Below are positions 8,113 through 17,570 of a DNA stretch of 64,000 nt, piece after piece. The DNA is taken from the NCBI RefSeq assembly GCF_003386795.1, contig NZ_QTUC01000001.1, positions 434,001-498,000 on the forward strand, written 5' to 3'. The position numbers and the translations under genes were made by a program. The notes under the pieces are model-generated. The model was not told where the DNA came from. It did no database searches and worked only from the letters and a program-made list of their open reading frames with translations. Positions within the stretch are counted from its first letter, which is position 1. Each line of letters starts with the position of its first letter. The DNA is from Thermasporomyces composti (lineage in GTDB: Bacteria > Actinomycetota > Actinomycetes > Propionibacteriales > Actinopolymorphaceae).

Positions 8113-9030
8113 GTCGAGGCCCAGATCGAGGGCCGGCGCCGAGTGCGTGAGCGCCCCGACCGCGAGGTAGTCGACGCCGGTCTCGGCGTACTGGCGGGCC
8201 ACCTCCAGCGTCAGCCCACCGGAGGCCTCCAGCTTGGTGCCGGTTCCCGCGGCGCGGACCCGCCGCACGGCCTCCGCGCACTGCGCGGGGGTGAAGTTGT
8301 CGAGGAGGACGAGCTCGGCCCCGGCGTCGAGGACGGCGTCCAACTCCTCCAGCGTCGTGACCTCCACCTCACACGGGAGGTGGGGGGCGTGGGCGCGGAC
8401 GGCCGCCAGCGCCGCCGCCACGGATCCCGCCGCGACGACGTGGTTGTCCTTGATCAGGACCGCGTCGCCCAGCCCCAACCGGTGGTTGACGCCTCCCCCG
8501 CAGCGAACGGCGTACTTCTGCAGCGAGCGCAGCCCGGGCAGGGTCTTCCGGGTGTCGCGGATGGCGCAGCCGGTGCCCTCGACCGCCCGCACCCACGCGG
8601 CGGTGACGGTGGCCACGCCGGAGAGATGACACAGCAGGTTCAGCACGGTCCGTTCGGCGGTGAGCAGGTCACGGACCTCGCCGCGAACCAGCAGCGCGGG
8701 TTGACCGGGTTCCAGCCGACTCCCGTCAGGCTCACGCTCGACGATCTCGATCCTTCCGGGCGCCACGAGGTCGAAGACCACGTCAGCGAGCACGCCACCC
8801 GCCAAGACGCCAGGCTTTCGCGGCGTGATCTCGGCGGTCGCGCTCAGCCCTTCGGGAACGGTCGCCACCGTGGTGGCGTCCGGGCCGTAGCGGAGGTCTT
8901 CTGTGAGCGCGGTCCGCACGACCCGCGCGACGTCCTCGGGGTCGAGTCCAGCCCGCGCCAGAGCGGCACGGGTCGCCGAGGACAGCTCAGCCGCCACCTC
9001 CGGCAGCTGACCGGAGCCCACCTGCGTCAT
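8095..9030 (-). CDS. nadC: Nicotinate-nucleotide pyrophosphorylase (quinolinate phosphoribosyltransferase)
   Basis: The 311-residue protein makes nicotinate mononucleotide, CO2 and PPi from quinolinate and PRPP, the third step of de novo NAD synthesis. Recognisable family segments are NLLCHLSGVAT, the RDTRKTLPGLR phosphate-binding stretch, the GGGVNHRLGL loop, LIKDNH and the C-terminal EASGG(L) barrel motif. It starts at ATG 9030, overlapping the nadB stop by 4 bp, so translation is probably coupled. It is the last gene of the nadA-nadB-nadC operon. The N-terminal extension ([16 protein letters not shown]) before the catalytic domain is somewhat longer than in E. coli. Confidence 0.95.
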   Translation of the reverse strand: MTQVGSGQLPEVAAELSSATRAALARAGLDPEDVARVVRTALTEDLRYGPDATTVATVPEGLSATAEITPRKPGVLAGGVLADVVFDLVAPGRIEIVEREPDGSRLEPGQPALLVRGEVRDLLTAERTVLNLLCHLSGVATVTAAWVRAVEGTGCAIRDTRKTLPGLRSLQKYAVRCGGGVNHRLGLGDAVLIKDNHVVAAGSVAAALAAVRAHAPHLPCEVEVTTLEELDAVLDAGAELVLLDNFTPAQCAEAVRRVRAAGTGTKLEASGGLTLEVARQYAETGVDYLAVGALTHSAPALDLGLDLREDR

Positions 9031-10712
9031 GCCACACCTCCCAAGGCCAGGGTGTGCGCGGGGACGACGCGGCCGTCGTCGTCAAGCTTGAAGACGATGC
9101 TGTGGCGCCAGCGGTCGTCCCGGTCGGGGTAGTCGTGCCGGACGTGGCAGCCACGCGTCTCCTCTCGTTCACGCGCGGCGCGGAGCAGGGCCTGAGCGGT
9201 CAACGCCAAGGCGGCGTTCTCCATGGCGAGCCGCTCGTCCACGGTCGCGACGGTACTCGTCGCGTCGAGCACCTCCGCCGCGGCGGCGAGTCCCTCGGGA
9301 TCCCGACCGATCCCCGCGTACCGGCTCATCGCCCGCTGCAGCGCCGCCCGGTCGGTCACGACCGGCACCGTCGGCAGCGGCTCCACAACCGCCCGAGTCG
9401 GGTCGCCGAGGAGACCGCGCGCCAGGTCGGCGGCGACCGCCCGGGCCGCGCGGATCCCGACGACCAGACCCTCGAGGAGGCTGTTGGACGCCAGCCGGTT
9501 GGCGCCATGCAAGCCGGTGCGGGCGACCTCACCCGCGGCGTAGAGGCCGGGCACGTCGGTCCGCCCGTCGACAGTCGTGACCACGCCGCCACAGGAGAAG
9601 TGCGCCGCCGGCGCGACGGGAATCGGCTGCGTCGCGGGATCGATGCCCGCCTCCACGCACGCGGCGTACACCGTCGGGAACCGCTGGCGGAAGGCCGCCG
9701 CCGACAGGTGCGTGGCGTCGAGGAAGACGTGATCGTCGACGCCACCGGGCGCCTCGACGAGGCGGCGCGAGATCGCCGCCGAGACGACGTCGCGCGGGGC
9801 GAGGTCGCCGAGCGGATGCACCCCGTCCATGACCCGTCTCCCGGTCGCGTCGACGAGCACCGCGCCCTCGCCACGAACCGCCTCCGTCACCAGTGGACGG
9901 CGACCGGAGGCGCCTGGACCGGTGTAGAGGACCGTGGGGTGGAACTGCACGAACTCCAGGTCGGCGACGGTCGCACCGGCCCACAGCGCCAGCGCGATCC
10001 CGTCACCGGTCGCGACGTCAGGGTTGGTGGTCGTGCGGTAGAGCTGGCCCACGCCGCCGGTCGCCAACAGGACCGCGGGGGCGCGGAGCAACCCGGGTAC
10101 CCCGTCCGGACCGAGGACCAGCAGGCCGGCGACCGCGCCCTCGGGCGTTCGCTCGATGCGGACCGCGACGTGGTGCTCGAGCAGCGTCAGCCCATGCCCG
10201 TCGGCGCTCGCGATGAGGGCGCGAGCCACTTCCGCGCCCGTGGCGTCGCCTCCAGCGTGGACGACACGGTACGCCGAGTGCCCTCCCTCTCGGGTGCGGG
10301 AGAGTCGCCCATCCGGACCGGTGTCGAAGGTGGCACCGTGCGCACGCAGAGCGGCGAACGCCGCCGGGCCGTCGGCGATGATCGTGGCGACCGCGTCGGG
10401 GTCGCACAGCCCCGCGCCGGCAACCAGGGTGTCGTCGACGTGGCGCGCCACGGAGTCTTCGTCGTCGTGCTCGTCGGGCAGGACGACCGCCACTCCGCCC
10501 TGCGCCCACCGGGTACTGCCTTCGCCTGCACTCGCCTTGGTGACCACGAGGACCCGAAGTCCAGCGCGGATGGCCTCGAGGGCGGCCGTCAGGCCCGCGA
10601 CCCCCGTCCCCACCACGACCAGATCCGCGTCGGCCTCCCACGCCGCACCGCTCATCTGTCGATTCCGTCCACTCGCCGCTGCCGCGTCACTCGCCGCTGC
10701 GTCATTCACCAC
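9027..10712 (-). CDS. nadB: L-aspartate oxidase
   Basis: The FAD enzyme of 561 residues oxidises L-aspartate to iminoaspartate for NadA. It shows the dinucleotide-binding motif [16 protein letters not shown], the covalent-type active-site segments STRWAQGG and [24 protein letters not shown], and the C-terminal succinate-dehydrogenase-like helical domain. The annotated start is GTG 10712, overlapping nadA by 11 bp. An ATG at 10655 (MSGAAWEAD) is a serious alternative, because the intervening 19 residues are low-complexity ([11 protein letters not shown]) and come from an 18-bp-spaced direct repeat of CACTCGCCGCTGC (10670-10682 and 10688-10700). The function is clear; the start is not. Confidence 0.94.
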   Translation of the reverse strand: MVNDAAASDAAAASGRNRQMSGAAWEADADLVVVGTGVAGLTAALEAIRAGLRVLVVTKASAGEGSTRWAQGGVAVVLPDEHDDEDSVARHVDDTLVAGAGLCDPDAVATIIADGPAAFAALRAHGATFDTGPDGRLSRTREGGHSAYRVVHAGGDATGAEVARALIASADGHGLTLLEHHVAVRIERTPEGAVAGLLVLGPDGVPGLLRAPAVLLATGGVGQLYRTTTNPDVATGDGIALALWAGATVADLEFVQFHPTVLYTGPGASGRRPLVTEAVRGEGAVLVDATGRRVMDGVHPLGDLAPRDVVSAAISRRLVEAPGGVDDHVFLDATHLSAAAFRQRFPTVYAACVEAGIDPATQPIPVAPAAHFSCGGVVTTVDGRTDVPGLYAAGEVARTGLHGANRLASNSLLEGLVVGIRAARAVAADLARGLLGDPTRAVVEPLPTVPVVTDRAALQRAMSRYAGIGRDPEGLAAAAEVLDATSTVATVDERLAMENAALALTAQALLRAAREREETRGCHVRHDYPDRDDRWRHSIVFKLDDDGRVVPAHTLALGGVA

Positions 10713-11715
10713 TGCCGGGCTGGCCGATCTCGATCATCCGCTGGACAGCGCCTCGCGCCCGCTCGGCCACCACGGGATCGACGTGGACCTCGTCGACGCC
10801 CTCCCGCAGACACCGCAGCAAGGCGCCGGGCGTGATCATCTTCATGAACCGGCACGAGGCCCGGTCGTTGACCGGCTGGAAGTCGACGCCGGGCGCGGCC
10901 TTGCGGAGCTGGTGCAGCATCCCCACCTCGGTGGCGACGAGGACCGACCGGGAGCGGGTCGTGCGCGCCGCGTCGAGCATGCCGCCGGTCGAGAGGATCT
11001 TCACGCGCTCACTGGGGACCGCCCCCTCCCCGGCGAGGTAGAGGGCCGACGTCGCGCAGCCGCACTCGGGGTGGATGAACAGCTCGGCGTCGGGGTTGGC
11101 GGCCGCTCGCCGGCTGAGCTCCGCGCCGTCGATGCCGGCGTGCACGTGGCACTCGCCAGCCCAGACGTGGATGTTCTCCCGTCCCGTCTCCCGCCGGACG
11201 TGGGCACCCAGGAACATGTCCGGGCAGAACAGCACCTCTTTGTCGGCGGGGATCGAGTTGATGACGTCCACGGCGTTGGACGAGGTGCAGCAGATGTCGG
11301 TCTCCGCCTTGACCTCCGCGGTGGTGTTGACGTAGGAGACGACGACAGCTCCGGGGTGCTCGGCCTTCCACGCCCGCAGCTGCTCGGCGGTGATGGAGTC
11401 GGCGAGCGAGCAGCCGGCCCGGGCGTCCGGGATGAGCACGGTCTTGTCCGGGCTGAGGATCTTGGCGGTCTCGGCCATGAAGTGCACGCCGCAGAAGACG
11501 ATCGTCGACGCGTCACTGGCCGCAGCGATCCTGCTCAGGGCGAGAGAGTCCCCTGTGTGGTCGGCGATGTCCTGGATCTCGGGAATCTGGTAGTTGTGCG
11601 CCAGCAGAATGGCGTCGCGCTCGCGGACGAGCCGGCGGACCTCCTCCCGCCATGCGCGGTCGGGCACCACGTTGTCGTAGGTGCTGTCCGTGCGGTCCGC
11701 TGTGGCAGCGGTCAT
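10702..11715 (-). CDS. nadA: Quinolinate synthase (iron-sulfur)
   Basis: The product (337 residues) condenses iminoaspartate with dihydroxyacetone phosphate to quinolinate. The three cysteines expected to bind the [4Fe-4S] cluster lie in [25 protein letters not shown] and [29 protein letters not shown] near the N-terminus and the [10 protein letters not shown] end are family-typical. ATG 11715 is preceded by GGGAGGG at about 4 bp. It is the first gene of the nadABC operon and reads away from the NrtR-type regulator gene. The inverted repeat between them probably controls both units. Confidence 0.95.
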   Translation of the reverse strand: MTAATADRTDSTYDNVVPDRAWREEVRRLVRERDAILLAHNYQIPEIQDIADHTGDSLALSRIAAASDASTIVFCGVHFMAETAKILSPDKTVLIPDARAGCSLADSITAEQLRAWKAEHPGAVVVSYVNTTAEVKAETDICCTSSNAVDVINSIPADKEVLFCPDMFLGAHVRRETGRENIHVWAGECHVHAGIDGAELSRRAAANPDAELFIHPECGCATSALYLAGEGAVPSERVKILSTGGMLDAARTTRSRSVLVATEVGMLHQLRKAAPGVDFQPVNDRASCRFMKMITPGALLRCLREGVDEVHVDPVVAERARGAVQRMIEIGQPGSGE

Positions 11716-11728
11716 GGGACCCTCCCTG

Positions 11729-11757
11729 AGGGTTTTCGCCTTAGAATCGAAAACCCT
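11729..11757. promoter_or_regulatory. Inverted-repeat operator, probable NrtR site controlling nadABC and nrtR
   Basis: Ten-base arms AGGGTTTTCG (11729-11738) and CGAAAACCCT (11748-11757) are perfect inverted repeats separated by 9 bp. The site sits in the 58-bp gap between nadA and the Nudix-type regulator gene, overlapping where both promoters must lie. NrtR regulators are known to repress NAD-synthesis genes and release DNA on binding ADP-ribose. The repeat is directly visible; its assignment to NrtR rests on position. Confidence 0.7.
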
Positions 11758-11761
11758 GAGA

Positions 11762-11767
11762 TACTAT
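11762..11767 (+). promoter_or_regulatory. -10 element for a probably leaderless nrtR transcript
   Basis: TACTAT ends 6 bp before the GTG start at 11774, the spacing expected if transcription begins at or next to the first base of the start codon. No Shine-Dalgarno sequence precedes the GTG. Leaderless mRNAs are common in actinobacteria. Confidence 0.5.
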
Positions 11768-11773
11768 CATCGG

Positions 11774-12454
11774 GTGAGCTCGTTGGAACACGAGGTTCTG
11801 GCGGCTGTACTCCAGGTCCGGTCTCGGTCACTTCAGGTTCTGCTGTGGCAACGAGCCCGCGACCCCCATGCCGGGCGATGGTCACTGCCCGGTGGCAAGC
11901 TGCGCCACGACGAGGACGTCGAGACGTCGGTACGCCGCCAGCTCGCCGAGAAGGTGGACGTCCGGCAGCTCTCCCACGTCGAGCAGTTGGCGGTCTTCAG
12001 CGCACCGGACCGAGTACCGGGGCCGCGCGTCATCGCGACCGCCTTCCTCGGTCTGGTGCCCAGCGACAACGACCCCGAGGTGCCGGCCGACACGCGCTGG
12101 TTCTGCGTCGACGCCCTCCCGCCCACCGCGTTCGACCATGGGGCGATCGTGCTCAGGGCGCGGGACCGGCTGCGATCCAAGCTCTCCTACACCAACCTCG
12201 GCTTCGCGCTCGCGCCGCCGACGTTCACCATCTCCGAGCTCCGTGACATCTACTCCGCGGCCTTGGGCTACCGCGTCTCGGCCACGAACCTCCAGCGGGT
12301 CCTGAGCCGGCGCGGACAACTGGAGCCGACCGGCGAGACCGCGGTGTCCGGACCGAGCGGCGGACGGCCCGCGGCGTTGTTCCGCTTCACCTGTCGCGAC
12401 ATGCAGGTCACCGACGCGTTCGCGGTCCTGCGACCGCCGTCCCTCCGCAAGTGA
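11774..12454 (+). CDS. nrtR: NrtR-type Nudix-related transcriptional regulator of NAD synthesis
   Basis: The 226-residue protein has an N-terminal Nudix domain (about residues 5-130) and a C-terminal winged-helix region (FTISELRDIYSAAL, then NLQRVLSRRGQLEPTGE). The Nudix box is degenerate: after GGKL and E, the catalytic RExxEE core reads RRQLAEKV, so hydrolase activity is probably lost. This fits NrtR proteins, where the Nudix domain senses ADP-ribose or related NAD metabolites instead of hydrolysing them. It is divergent from nadABC, the usual target, with a perfect inverted repeat between them. The start is GTG 11774; upstream in-frame codons cross the operator and are unlikely to be translated. 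Confidence 0.88.
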   Translation: MSSLEHEVLAAVLQVRSRSLQVLLWQRARDPHAGRWSLPGGKLRHDEDVETSVRRQLAEKVDVRQLSHVEQLAVFSAPDRVPGPRVIATAFLGLVPSDNDPEVPADTRWFCVDALPPTAFDHGAIVLRARDRLRSKLSYTNLGFALAPPTFTISELRDIYSAALGYRVSATNLQRVLSRRGQLEPTGETAVSGPSGGRPAALFRFTCRDMQVTDAFAVLRPPSLRK

Positions 12455-12636
12455 GAGCCCTACGCGAGCGCCCTACCCACTGGAGGTCCCAAGCGCAGGG
12501 GGCGGCTCGTACGTGAGCTTCAACACACACGCAGACAGACGCCCTGCGCCGCTGCGCTCCTCGTCGACCACGCTCGACGCCGCACGAGTCGGCACCGCCG
12601 CACGATGGCGCGTCGCCCAGGTCAGACTTGGACGCC

Positions 12637-13377
12637 ATGGACCTCTTGTTGCTGTCGAACTCACGCAACCACGGCCAGGAGCTCCTCGCGCATGCGCGCG
12701 ACGAGATCGACGACTTCCTCGGCACCGTCCGACGCATCGTCTTCGTCCCCTACGCGCTGGCCGACCACGACGCGTACACCGCCTCGATCGCCTCCGCACT
12801 GGAGCCGATCGGCGTCCGCGTCGAGGGCGTCCACCGCTTCCCCGATCCCGGTCAGGCGATCAGGGAGGCCGAAGCGGTGTTCGTCGGAGGTGGGAACTCC
12901 TTCCGCCTCCTCAAGACCTTGCAGAGCACTGGCCTGGTGGAAGCGATCGGTCCGCGGGTCCGCGCGGGCGAGCTGCGTTACCTCGGGTCGAGCGCCGGCA
13001 CCAACATGGCGTGCCCGACGCTGCGGACCACCAATGACATGCCGATCGTGCAGCCCACCTCGTTCGCGGCGTTCGGCTTCGTGCCGTTCCAGATCAACCC
13101 GCACTACCTCGATCCCGACCCGACGAGCACGCACATGGGCGAGACGAGGGAGCAACGCCTCATCGAGTTCCTCGAGGAGAACGACGTCCCGGTGCTGGGC
13201 ATTCGCGAGGGCGGATGGCTGCGAGTCCACGACGGCCACGCTCGGCTCGGCGGCGCCAACGGTGCCCGCCTGTTCCTTCGAGGCGAGCGACCCCGCGAAC
13301 TGGCCCCCGACGCCGACGTCTCCTTCCTCCTGCACGCTGAGCCGCGCTACGACGTGGGACCTGAACAGCGTTCGTGA
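12637..13377 (+). CDS. pepE: Alpha-aspartyl dipeptidase PepE
   Basis: The product has 246 residues and begins MDLLLLSNSRNHG, nearly the same as the E. coli PepE N-terminus, which fixes the start at ATG 12637. The serine-peptidase S51 triad is present: Ser119 in LGSSAGTN, Asp134 in RTTNDMP and His156 in QINPHYLD, matching E. coli Ser120, Asp135 and His157. GETREQRL is also conserved. PepE cleaves dipeptides with N-terminal aspartate in the cytoplasm. It stands alone on the plus strand and converges with the DUF1177 gene, whose operon also handles peptides. Confidence 0.93.
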   Translation: MDLLLLSNSRNHGQELLAHARDEIDDFLGTVRRIVFVPYALADHDAYTASIASALEPIGVRVEGVHRFPDPGQAIREAEAVFVGGGNSFRLLKTLQSTGLVEAIGPRVRAGELRYLGSSAGTNMACPTLRTTNDMPIVQPTSFAAFGFVPFQINPHYLDPDPTSTHMGETREQRLIEFLEENDVPVLGIREGGWLRVHDGHARLGGANGARLFLRGERPRELAPDADVSFLLHAEPRYDVGPEQRS

Positions 13378-13402
13378 GGGCGTTGCGACGAGCACCAGAG
13401 CT

Positions 13403-14344
13403 CTAGGGACGGCGAGCGGCCGGCGCCTGAAGGTGGGTCATCGGCCCGTACAGCTCGACCAGCCGGGCGAACTCGTCAGCGTCGTAGAACGAGCAGGCAC
13501 CCCGGCCGAAGTCCTTGGCCACCTCGATGCAGAACCGCACCGCGGCCTCGACACTGCGCAGGTCGGTCGCACCCGTCGCGGAGCCGGCCACCGCGGTCTC
13601 GGTCGTGATCGCCACGCCGACCACCGGTGCCGCCGTCACCGTGGCCGGCTGCAGGATCGAGTTGATGTGGTGGACGCCGTTCCCGTAGGGCGTGATGTCT
13701 TGGGTGGCGAGCGGGAGGACGACGGGAAGGCGCCCGGTCACCCGCTGCTGCACCGCGAGCAGGTCGGGGCTCACCCGCAGGATCCACCCCTCCTTGACGG
13801 TCGGGGAGATCGCGAAGCCGACCTCGTTGCAGACCAGGTTGCCCTTCGTGGTGTCCACGGAGAGCACGGCATCCGCCGTCGCGTCCACCTCGTGGGCGTT
13901 CATGGTGGCGATGTCGACCGGCGAGTCCATGAACGGCACCGGGTCGTGCGGCCTGGTCGGGGCGTTGGGGCAGATGTGCGTCGCCACCAGGACGTCCCCA
14001 GTCAAGACGTCGCCCCGCTCGCGCATCGACGCGAGCTTCGCCGCCGTCGCGACCGCGACCAGGGCGCCGTCCCCGTCGGAGACGAAGCCGATCTGCTCCG
14101 GCCGAGCACCGAGGCCTCCCAACCGGCCGACGACGCAAAGCGTCGGTGCTGTTCCGCCCGACCGTCGACCGGCGGCTCCGGGAACGAGGACACGGACGAA
14201 ATCCGTGCTGCCCTTCGCGCCCGTGACAGTGCGCACCTCCACGTCCGTGGCCCCAACGCCGCGAAGGTACGCGGCGACGGCGTCGCCGTTCACCCGCGGG
14301 TCGTCGAGCAGGTCGTAGACGTCGATGACGTGACGCCAACTCAT
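13403..14344 (-). CDS. DUF1177 family protein
   Basis: The 313-residue protein matches the DUF1177 family, whose function is unknown. Conserved acidic and histidine residues suggest a metal site: Asp90 and Asp92 in FVSDGDGA, His123 in ATHICPNAPT, His133 in RPHDPVPFM, Glu152 in AHEVD and Asp164 in LSVDTTKGN. Later segments ISPTVKEGWILRVS and TQDITPYGNGVHHINSI are also very family-like. ATG 14344 is chosen over an ATG 18 bp upstream because GGGGAG lies 6 bp before it. It is the last gene of an operon with AroM, two peptidase-type genes and an oligopeptide transporter, so a role in hydrolysing or remodelling imported peptides is likely but unproven. Confidence 0.85.
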   Translation of the reverse strand: MSWRHVIDVYDLLDDPRVNGDAVAAYLRGVGATDVEVRTVTGAKGSTDFVRVLVPGAAGRRSGGTAPTLCVVGRLGGLGARPEQIGFVSDGDGALVAVATAAKLASMRERGDVLTGDVLVATHICPNAPTRPHDPVPFMDSPVDIATMNAHEVDATADAVLSVDTTKGNLVCNEVGFAISPTVKEGWILRVSPDLLAVQQRVTGRLPVVLPLATQDITPYGNGVHHINSILQPATVTAAPVVGVAITTETAVAGSATGATDLRSVEAAVRFCIEVAKDFGRGACSFYDADEFARLVELYGPMTHLQAPAARRP

Positions 14345-14425
14345 CTCAAACTCCCCTTCCATTCACAACGGTCGCGTCTCGCAGCACGACCCGACAGTCA
14401 CTCGCGAACCACTCGGCGAACGTCG

Positions 14426-15145
14426 TCAGGCGACCACTTCCCCGGCGAGCCGCCCCACCACGGAGCGCGCGAGCAGGACGGGCACCTCGCACACCTGGCG
14501 CGCCGCGACGCGCATCGCCTCGGTGTAGCCCATGCAGTCGAGGACGATCCATCGGGCCCCTCGAGCGGCGAGGCCGCGGGCGGCGGCCGCCACCGCCTCA
14601 ACCGCGTCGTCCCGGTAGGGCGAGGCGACAGCGACCTCCACGCTCCTGGCGACGCGCGACCACCTCACCGCGGTCATCTCCCTCTGGTCTGGGAGTGGAC
14701 ACACGACACCGAGGACTCCGTCGTGGTCGCACAATCCACGTACGCCGGCGTTGAGCAGACGCTGGGCGAGCAGCAGCGGCCGTGTGTGGTCCAAGGCCGG
14801 GAACTCGCCGGTGCACACCACGAGCGTCGCGTCGACGCCGAGCCCTTCCACCGCCCGCACCGCCTCCTGTAACCGGGTGACCACCTTGTCGTGGTCGAGG
14901 ACGACCGAGGAGCCATCGGCCAACCTGGTGGTCAAGACGGGCCTGTCGGAGGAGCTCGGTGCCAGCTCGGCGATCTGCTCGGCGCCCAACCCGTCCAGTG
15001 CGCCGCGTTCCACCACCTCGACGCCGGGAAGCCAGCGCAGCAGCTCGGGCACGAGGTCGACCCGCGGAGCCTGTCCGATCGTCACCAGGCCAAGTGTCCG
15101 GGATCGTCCGCCGGTCGGCGTGTCGACAGTGGTGTGGTCGGTCAC
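14426..15145 (-). CDS. AroM family protein (Asp/Glu racemase-like)
   Basis: The product has 239 residues and the AroM signature LGLVTIGQAPRVDLVPE at residues 18-34. E. coli aroM lies next to aroL but has no assigned function. The fold is thought to be related to Asp/Glu/hydantoin racemases, which use two cysteines. Here Cys111 (VVCTGEFP) and Cys204 (VLDCMGYT) occupy matching halves of the protein. The GTG start at 15145 forms a 4-bp overlap with the preceding peptidase gene. In this operon a racemase or epimerase for peptide-derived amino acids is a reasonable guess. Family membership is secure; activity is not. Confidence 0.85.
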   Translation of the reverse strand: MTDHTTVDTPTGGRSRTLGLVTIGQAPRVDLVPELLRWLPGVEVVERGALDGLGAEQIAELAPSSSDRPVLTTRLADGSSVVLDHDKVVTRLQEAVRAVEGLGVDATLVVCTGEFPALDHTRPLLLAQRLLNAGVRGLCDHDGVLGVVCPLPDQREMTAVRWSRVARSVEVAVASPYRDDAVEAVAAAARGLAARGARWIVLDCMGYTEAMRVAARQVCEVPVLLARSVVGRLAGEVVA

Positions 15146-16425
15146 GGTGCCTGCCTGGCGAGGGTCAGGAGATGGTCGAGGACGTCAGCCACACGCAGAC
15201 CGTCGTGGTCGTGCTCGTTGGTGATCCATGGGGTGAGCCGACCGACAGCCGCCGCGGTCTGCAGGGAAAGCTCCCGGGGCACGTACATGTCGTCGTAGTA
15301 GATGGCCGCGAAGGTCGGCACCTCGTTGCGAGCCAGCCGGTCCGGGTCGTACAGCCGGGGCCAGTCGTCCTTGGCGGCCAGCAGGTCGGCGGCCTCCCGC
15401 AGCGGTACCAGCGCCGGGTCCTCGGCGAAGAAGAACGGGTAGATCATCTCGCCGGTGAAGAGGAACGGGGTGTCGTCGTCCAACGCGAACTCCGGCCGCT
15501 CGGCGTAGAGCCGTTCCGCCGACCAGGCCGACGCGGTGCCCTGACAGTAGATCGCCTCGTGCAACACGGCGTACAGCGGGTTGGTGGCGAAGCTCACCGC
15601 CGCACCCACTCCGGCCAGGAACGTGTCGGAGAGCTCAGGCCCGTCGACGCCGTCGACGAACGCCTCCTCCAGCAAGTAGTGAAGCGCATCGAAGTCCGCT
15701 CGCATGCCGAGACGCATCCCAAGCGACTGGAAGCGCCGTGGGCTCAGCCGCTCCCCGGTCGGCAGTCGGACGTCCTTCTCCCGGAGGTGCCGCACGATCC
15801 GCGCGCAGAGCTCTCGATCCGCCGGGTGACGGGCGAAGTAGGCGAGGTTGCGCTCGACTGTTCGCTGGTAGGTCAGCCGGTAGACCTCGTCCGCCGTGCT
15901 GGAAAGCCCCGGAAGACCTCCCGTGATGAACGCCTCCCGCAGTCCCTCGGGGGCGAAGGAGAGGTAGGTCAGGGTGCAGAATCCTCCGAAGCTCTGTCCC
16001 AGGACGGACCACGGTTCGTCACCCTGGAGCTCGCGGCGCAGCCGCTCGGCGTCAGCGACGATCGCGTCCGCCCGGAAGTGCGACAGGTACTCCGCCTGCG
16101 CCTCGGGGCCTCCACGCCGAGCCAACGTCTGCCGGTTCGCGGGTGTCGACAGCCCGGTCCCCCGCTGGTCGAGGATCACAACCCGAAAATCCTCGAGCGC
16201 CCGGCCGAGCCAGCTACTCCGGTCCTTGGGTCGGTGGCCCTTGCCGCCCGGGCCGCCCTGAAGAAACAGGAGGCGGGGCAGGTTGGCGTCCGCCTTGGCC
16301 GCGTCGACGACCTCCCGAGCGTAGACCTCGATGTGCTCGCCGTCCGGCCGCCTGTGGTCGAGGGGAACCTCGAGAAAGTACTCCGTACAGACAAGGTCTC
16401 GTTGACGGTATGTCCTCACCTTCAC
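15142..16425 (-). CDS. Prolyl aminopeptidase-like alpha/beta hydrolase (peptidase family S33)
   Basis: The protein has 427 residues. Its N-terminal third carries the S33 landmarks LQGGPGG (56-61, oxyanion region), DQRGTG (86-91) and the nucleophile elbow GQSFGG with Ser145. A long helical cap follows, then a C-terminal part ending with a probable catalytic His in NEHDHDGLR. Proline iminopeptidases of this length release N-terminal proline from small peptides in the cytoplasm. The start is GTG 16425 or the in-frame GTG 6 bp inside; GGAGG lies about 11 bp upstream of the first. It lies between the M29-like and AroM genes in the IclR-headed operon. Confidence 0.87.
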   Translation of the reverse strand: MKVRTYRQRDLVCTEYFLEVPLDHRRPDGEHIEVYAREVVDAAKADANLPRLLFLQGGPGGKGHRPKDRSSWLGRALEDFRVVILDQRGTGLSTPANRQTLARRGGPEAQAEYLSHFRADAIVADAERLRRELQGDEPWSVLGQSFGGFCTLTYLSFAPEGLREAFITGGLPGLSSTADEVYRLTYQRTVERNLAYFARHPADRELCARIVRHLREKDVRLPTGERLSPRRFQSLGMRLGMRADFDALHYLLEEAFVDGVDGPELSDTFLAGVGAAVSFATNPLYAVLHEAIYCQGTASAWSAERLYAERPEFALDDDTPFLFTGEMIYPFFFAEDPALVPLREAADLLAAKDDWPRLYDPDRLARNEVPTFAAIYYDDMYVPRELSLQTAAAVGRLTPWITNEHDHDGLRVADVLDHLLTLARQAP

Positions 16426-16485
16426 CGGGGCTTCCCGCCTCCTCTGTCACCGCTCACGATCCACGACGTACGCCTGCGTGGGCCG

Positions 16486-17538
16486 TCAGTAGCCGCTGAC
16501 ACCGAGTCGTCGGCAGATCTCCACCAGACGTGGATGCACGTAGCGCCCGTCCTGCTCGATCACCTCGCCGTCGAGGTAGATCGTGGGGTTGAGCAGGCTG
16601 CCATCGGTGTGCGCGGCGGCGGTCCAGGGCTCGCCACCGATCCAGGCCCCCTTCGCCCCGAGGCCGAGCTCGACGCAGCCGAAGACGCGCTCGTCCTCCA
16701 CGATCCGGCCCGTCGGCCGGGTCACACCTGGGTTGAAGCCCAACGACCAGTGCGCGATCCGAAGCATGTTGGGATCATCGAGGCTTTCCATCCAGCGGCG
16801 GAACGTCAAGGCGTCCGAGCCACCCTCGATCGAGGTGACGACCCCACCGGACACTTCCATCCGGATCGGCGAGGTGAGCAGCCCCAGCTCGGCGGGTGGC
16901 CACACCGCGCCGTCGAAGACCAGGACGCCTTCTTGAGTCTCCTCCAGCGGGTTCCAGGAGATCTGGCCAGCGAGCATCACCGTCTCACCAGGACGCTCCG
17001 CCGGCTTGCCGCGCAGGTTGACCGGGCGGCCGCCGTTGCGAGCCCGCAGGTCCGTCCCGGCCGGCGTGGTGATGCGAACCTCGTCCGCGCGCTCGATCAG
17101 CTCGACCAGCGCGCGGCCCAGTTCCATGACCCCGTCGAGATCCACCCGCGCGATGGTGTTGACGAGCATCGGGACGTCCATCCCGGTGAAGTTGGCGTAG
17201 CGGGCACCGTTCGCGATCGCGTGCCGGAACGCGTCGGAGTGCATGATGTACGCCACCGCGAACTCGATCCACACGTCGGCTCGGGCGATCGCACCGGCCA
17301 CCGGAGCGGGCGGCTCCATCGCAGAGCTCGGCCGTGTCTCGTACCACACCACGGTGGGGGTCGCGCCGGCCGCCGCCACCGCTTGCGCCGTGAGGTCGAC
17401 GACTCGCGCGTCCGTTGCGGTGTCGGCGGTGAGGACGACGTCCTCGCCCGGCTTGACGAGCATGACCTGCTCGACCAGCTTGCGGGCACCGACCGCGGCC
17501 TCGAGGTGAAGGTACTCCGGGCGAGAGGAGAGATCCAT
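16486..17538 (-). CDS. Peptidase M29 / NicX-like (2,5-dihydroxypyridine dioxygenase superfamily) protein
   Basis: The 350-residue product resembles the family that joins M29 aminopeptidase-like proteins with the 2,5-dihydroxypyridine 5,6-dioxygenase NicX. Shared traits are a two-lobed layout: LVKPGEDVVLTADTATDARVVDL in the first lobe, then EGVLVFDGAVWPP, IRMEVSGGVVTSIEGG and AHWSLGFNPG in the second. Both branches use a divalent metal. An aminopeptidase role fits the peptide-transport operon better, but a ring-cleaving oxygenase is possible. ATG 17538 lies 32 bp after the OPT stop, so the two are cotranscribed. Confidence 0.75.
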   Translation of the reverse strand: MDLSSRPEYLHLEAAVGARKLVEQVMLVKPGEDVVLTADTATDARVVDLTAQAVAAAGATPTVVWYETRPSSAMEPPAPVAGAIARADVWIEFAVAYIMHSDAFRHAIANGARYANFTGMDVPMLVNTIARVDLDGVMELGRALVELIERADEVRITTPAGTDLRARNGGRPVNLRGKPAERPGETVMLAGQISWNPLEETQEGVLVFDGAVWPPAELGLLTSPIRMEVSGGVVTSIEGGSDALTFRRWMESLDDPNMLRIAHWSLGFNPGVTRPTGRIVEDERVFGCVELGLGAKGAWIGGEPWTAAAHTDGSLLNPTIYLDGEVIEQDGRYVHPRLVEICRRLGVSGY

Positions 17539-17570
17539 CCACGACTTCCTTTCCGAGGTCGACCATTCGC

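Noticed and set aside
10670-10700. Duplicated CACTCGCCGCTGC at the nadA-nadB junction as a regulatory repeat
   Set aside because: Only two copies, inside a possible coding extension of nadB; it is better explained as low-complexity sequence.
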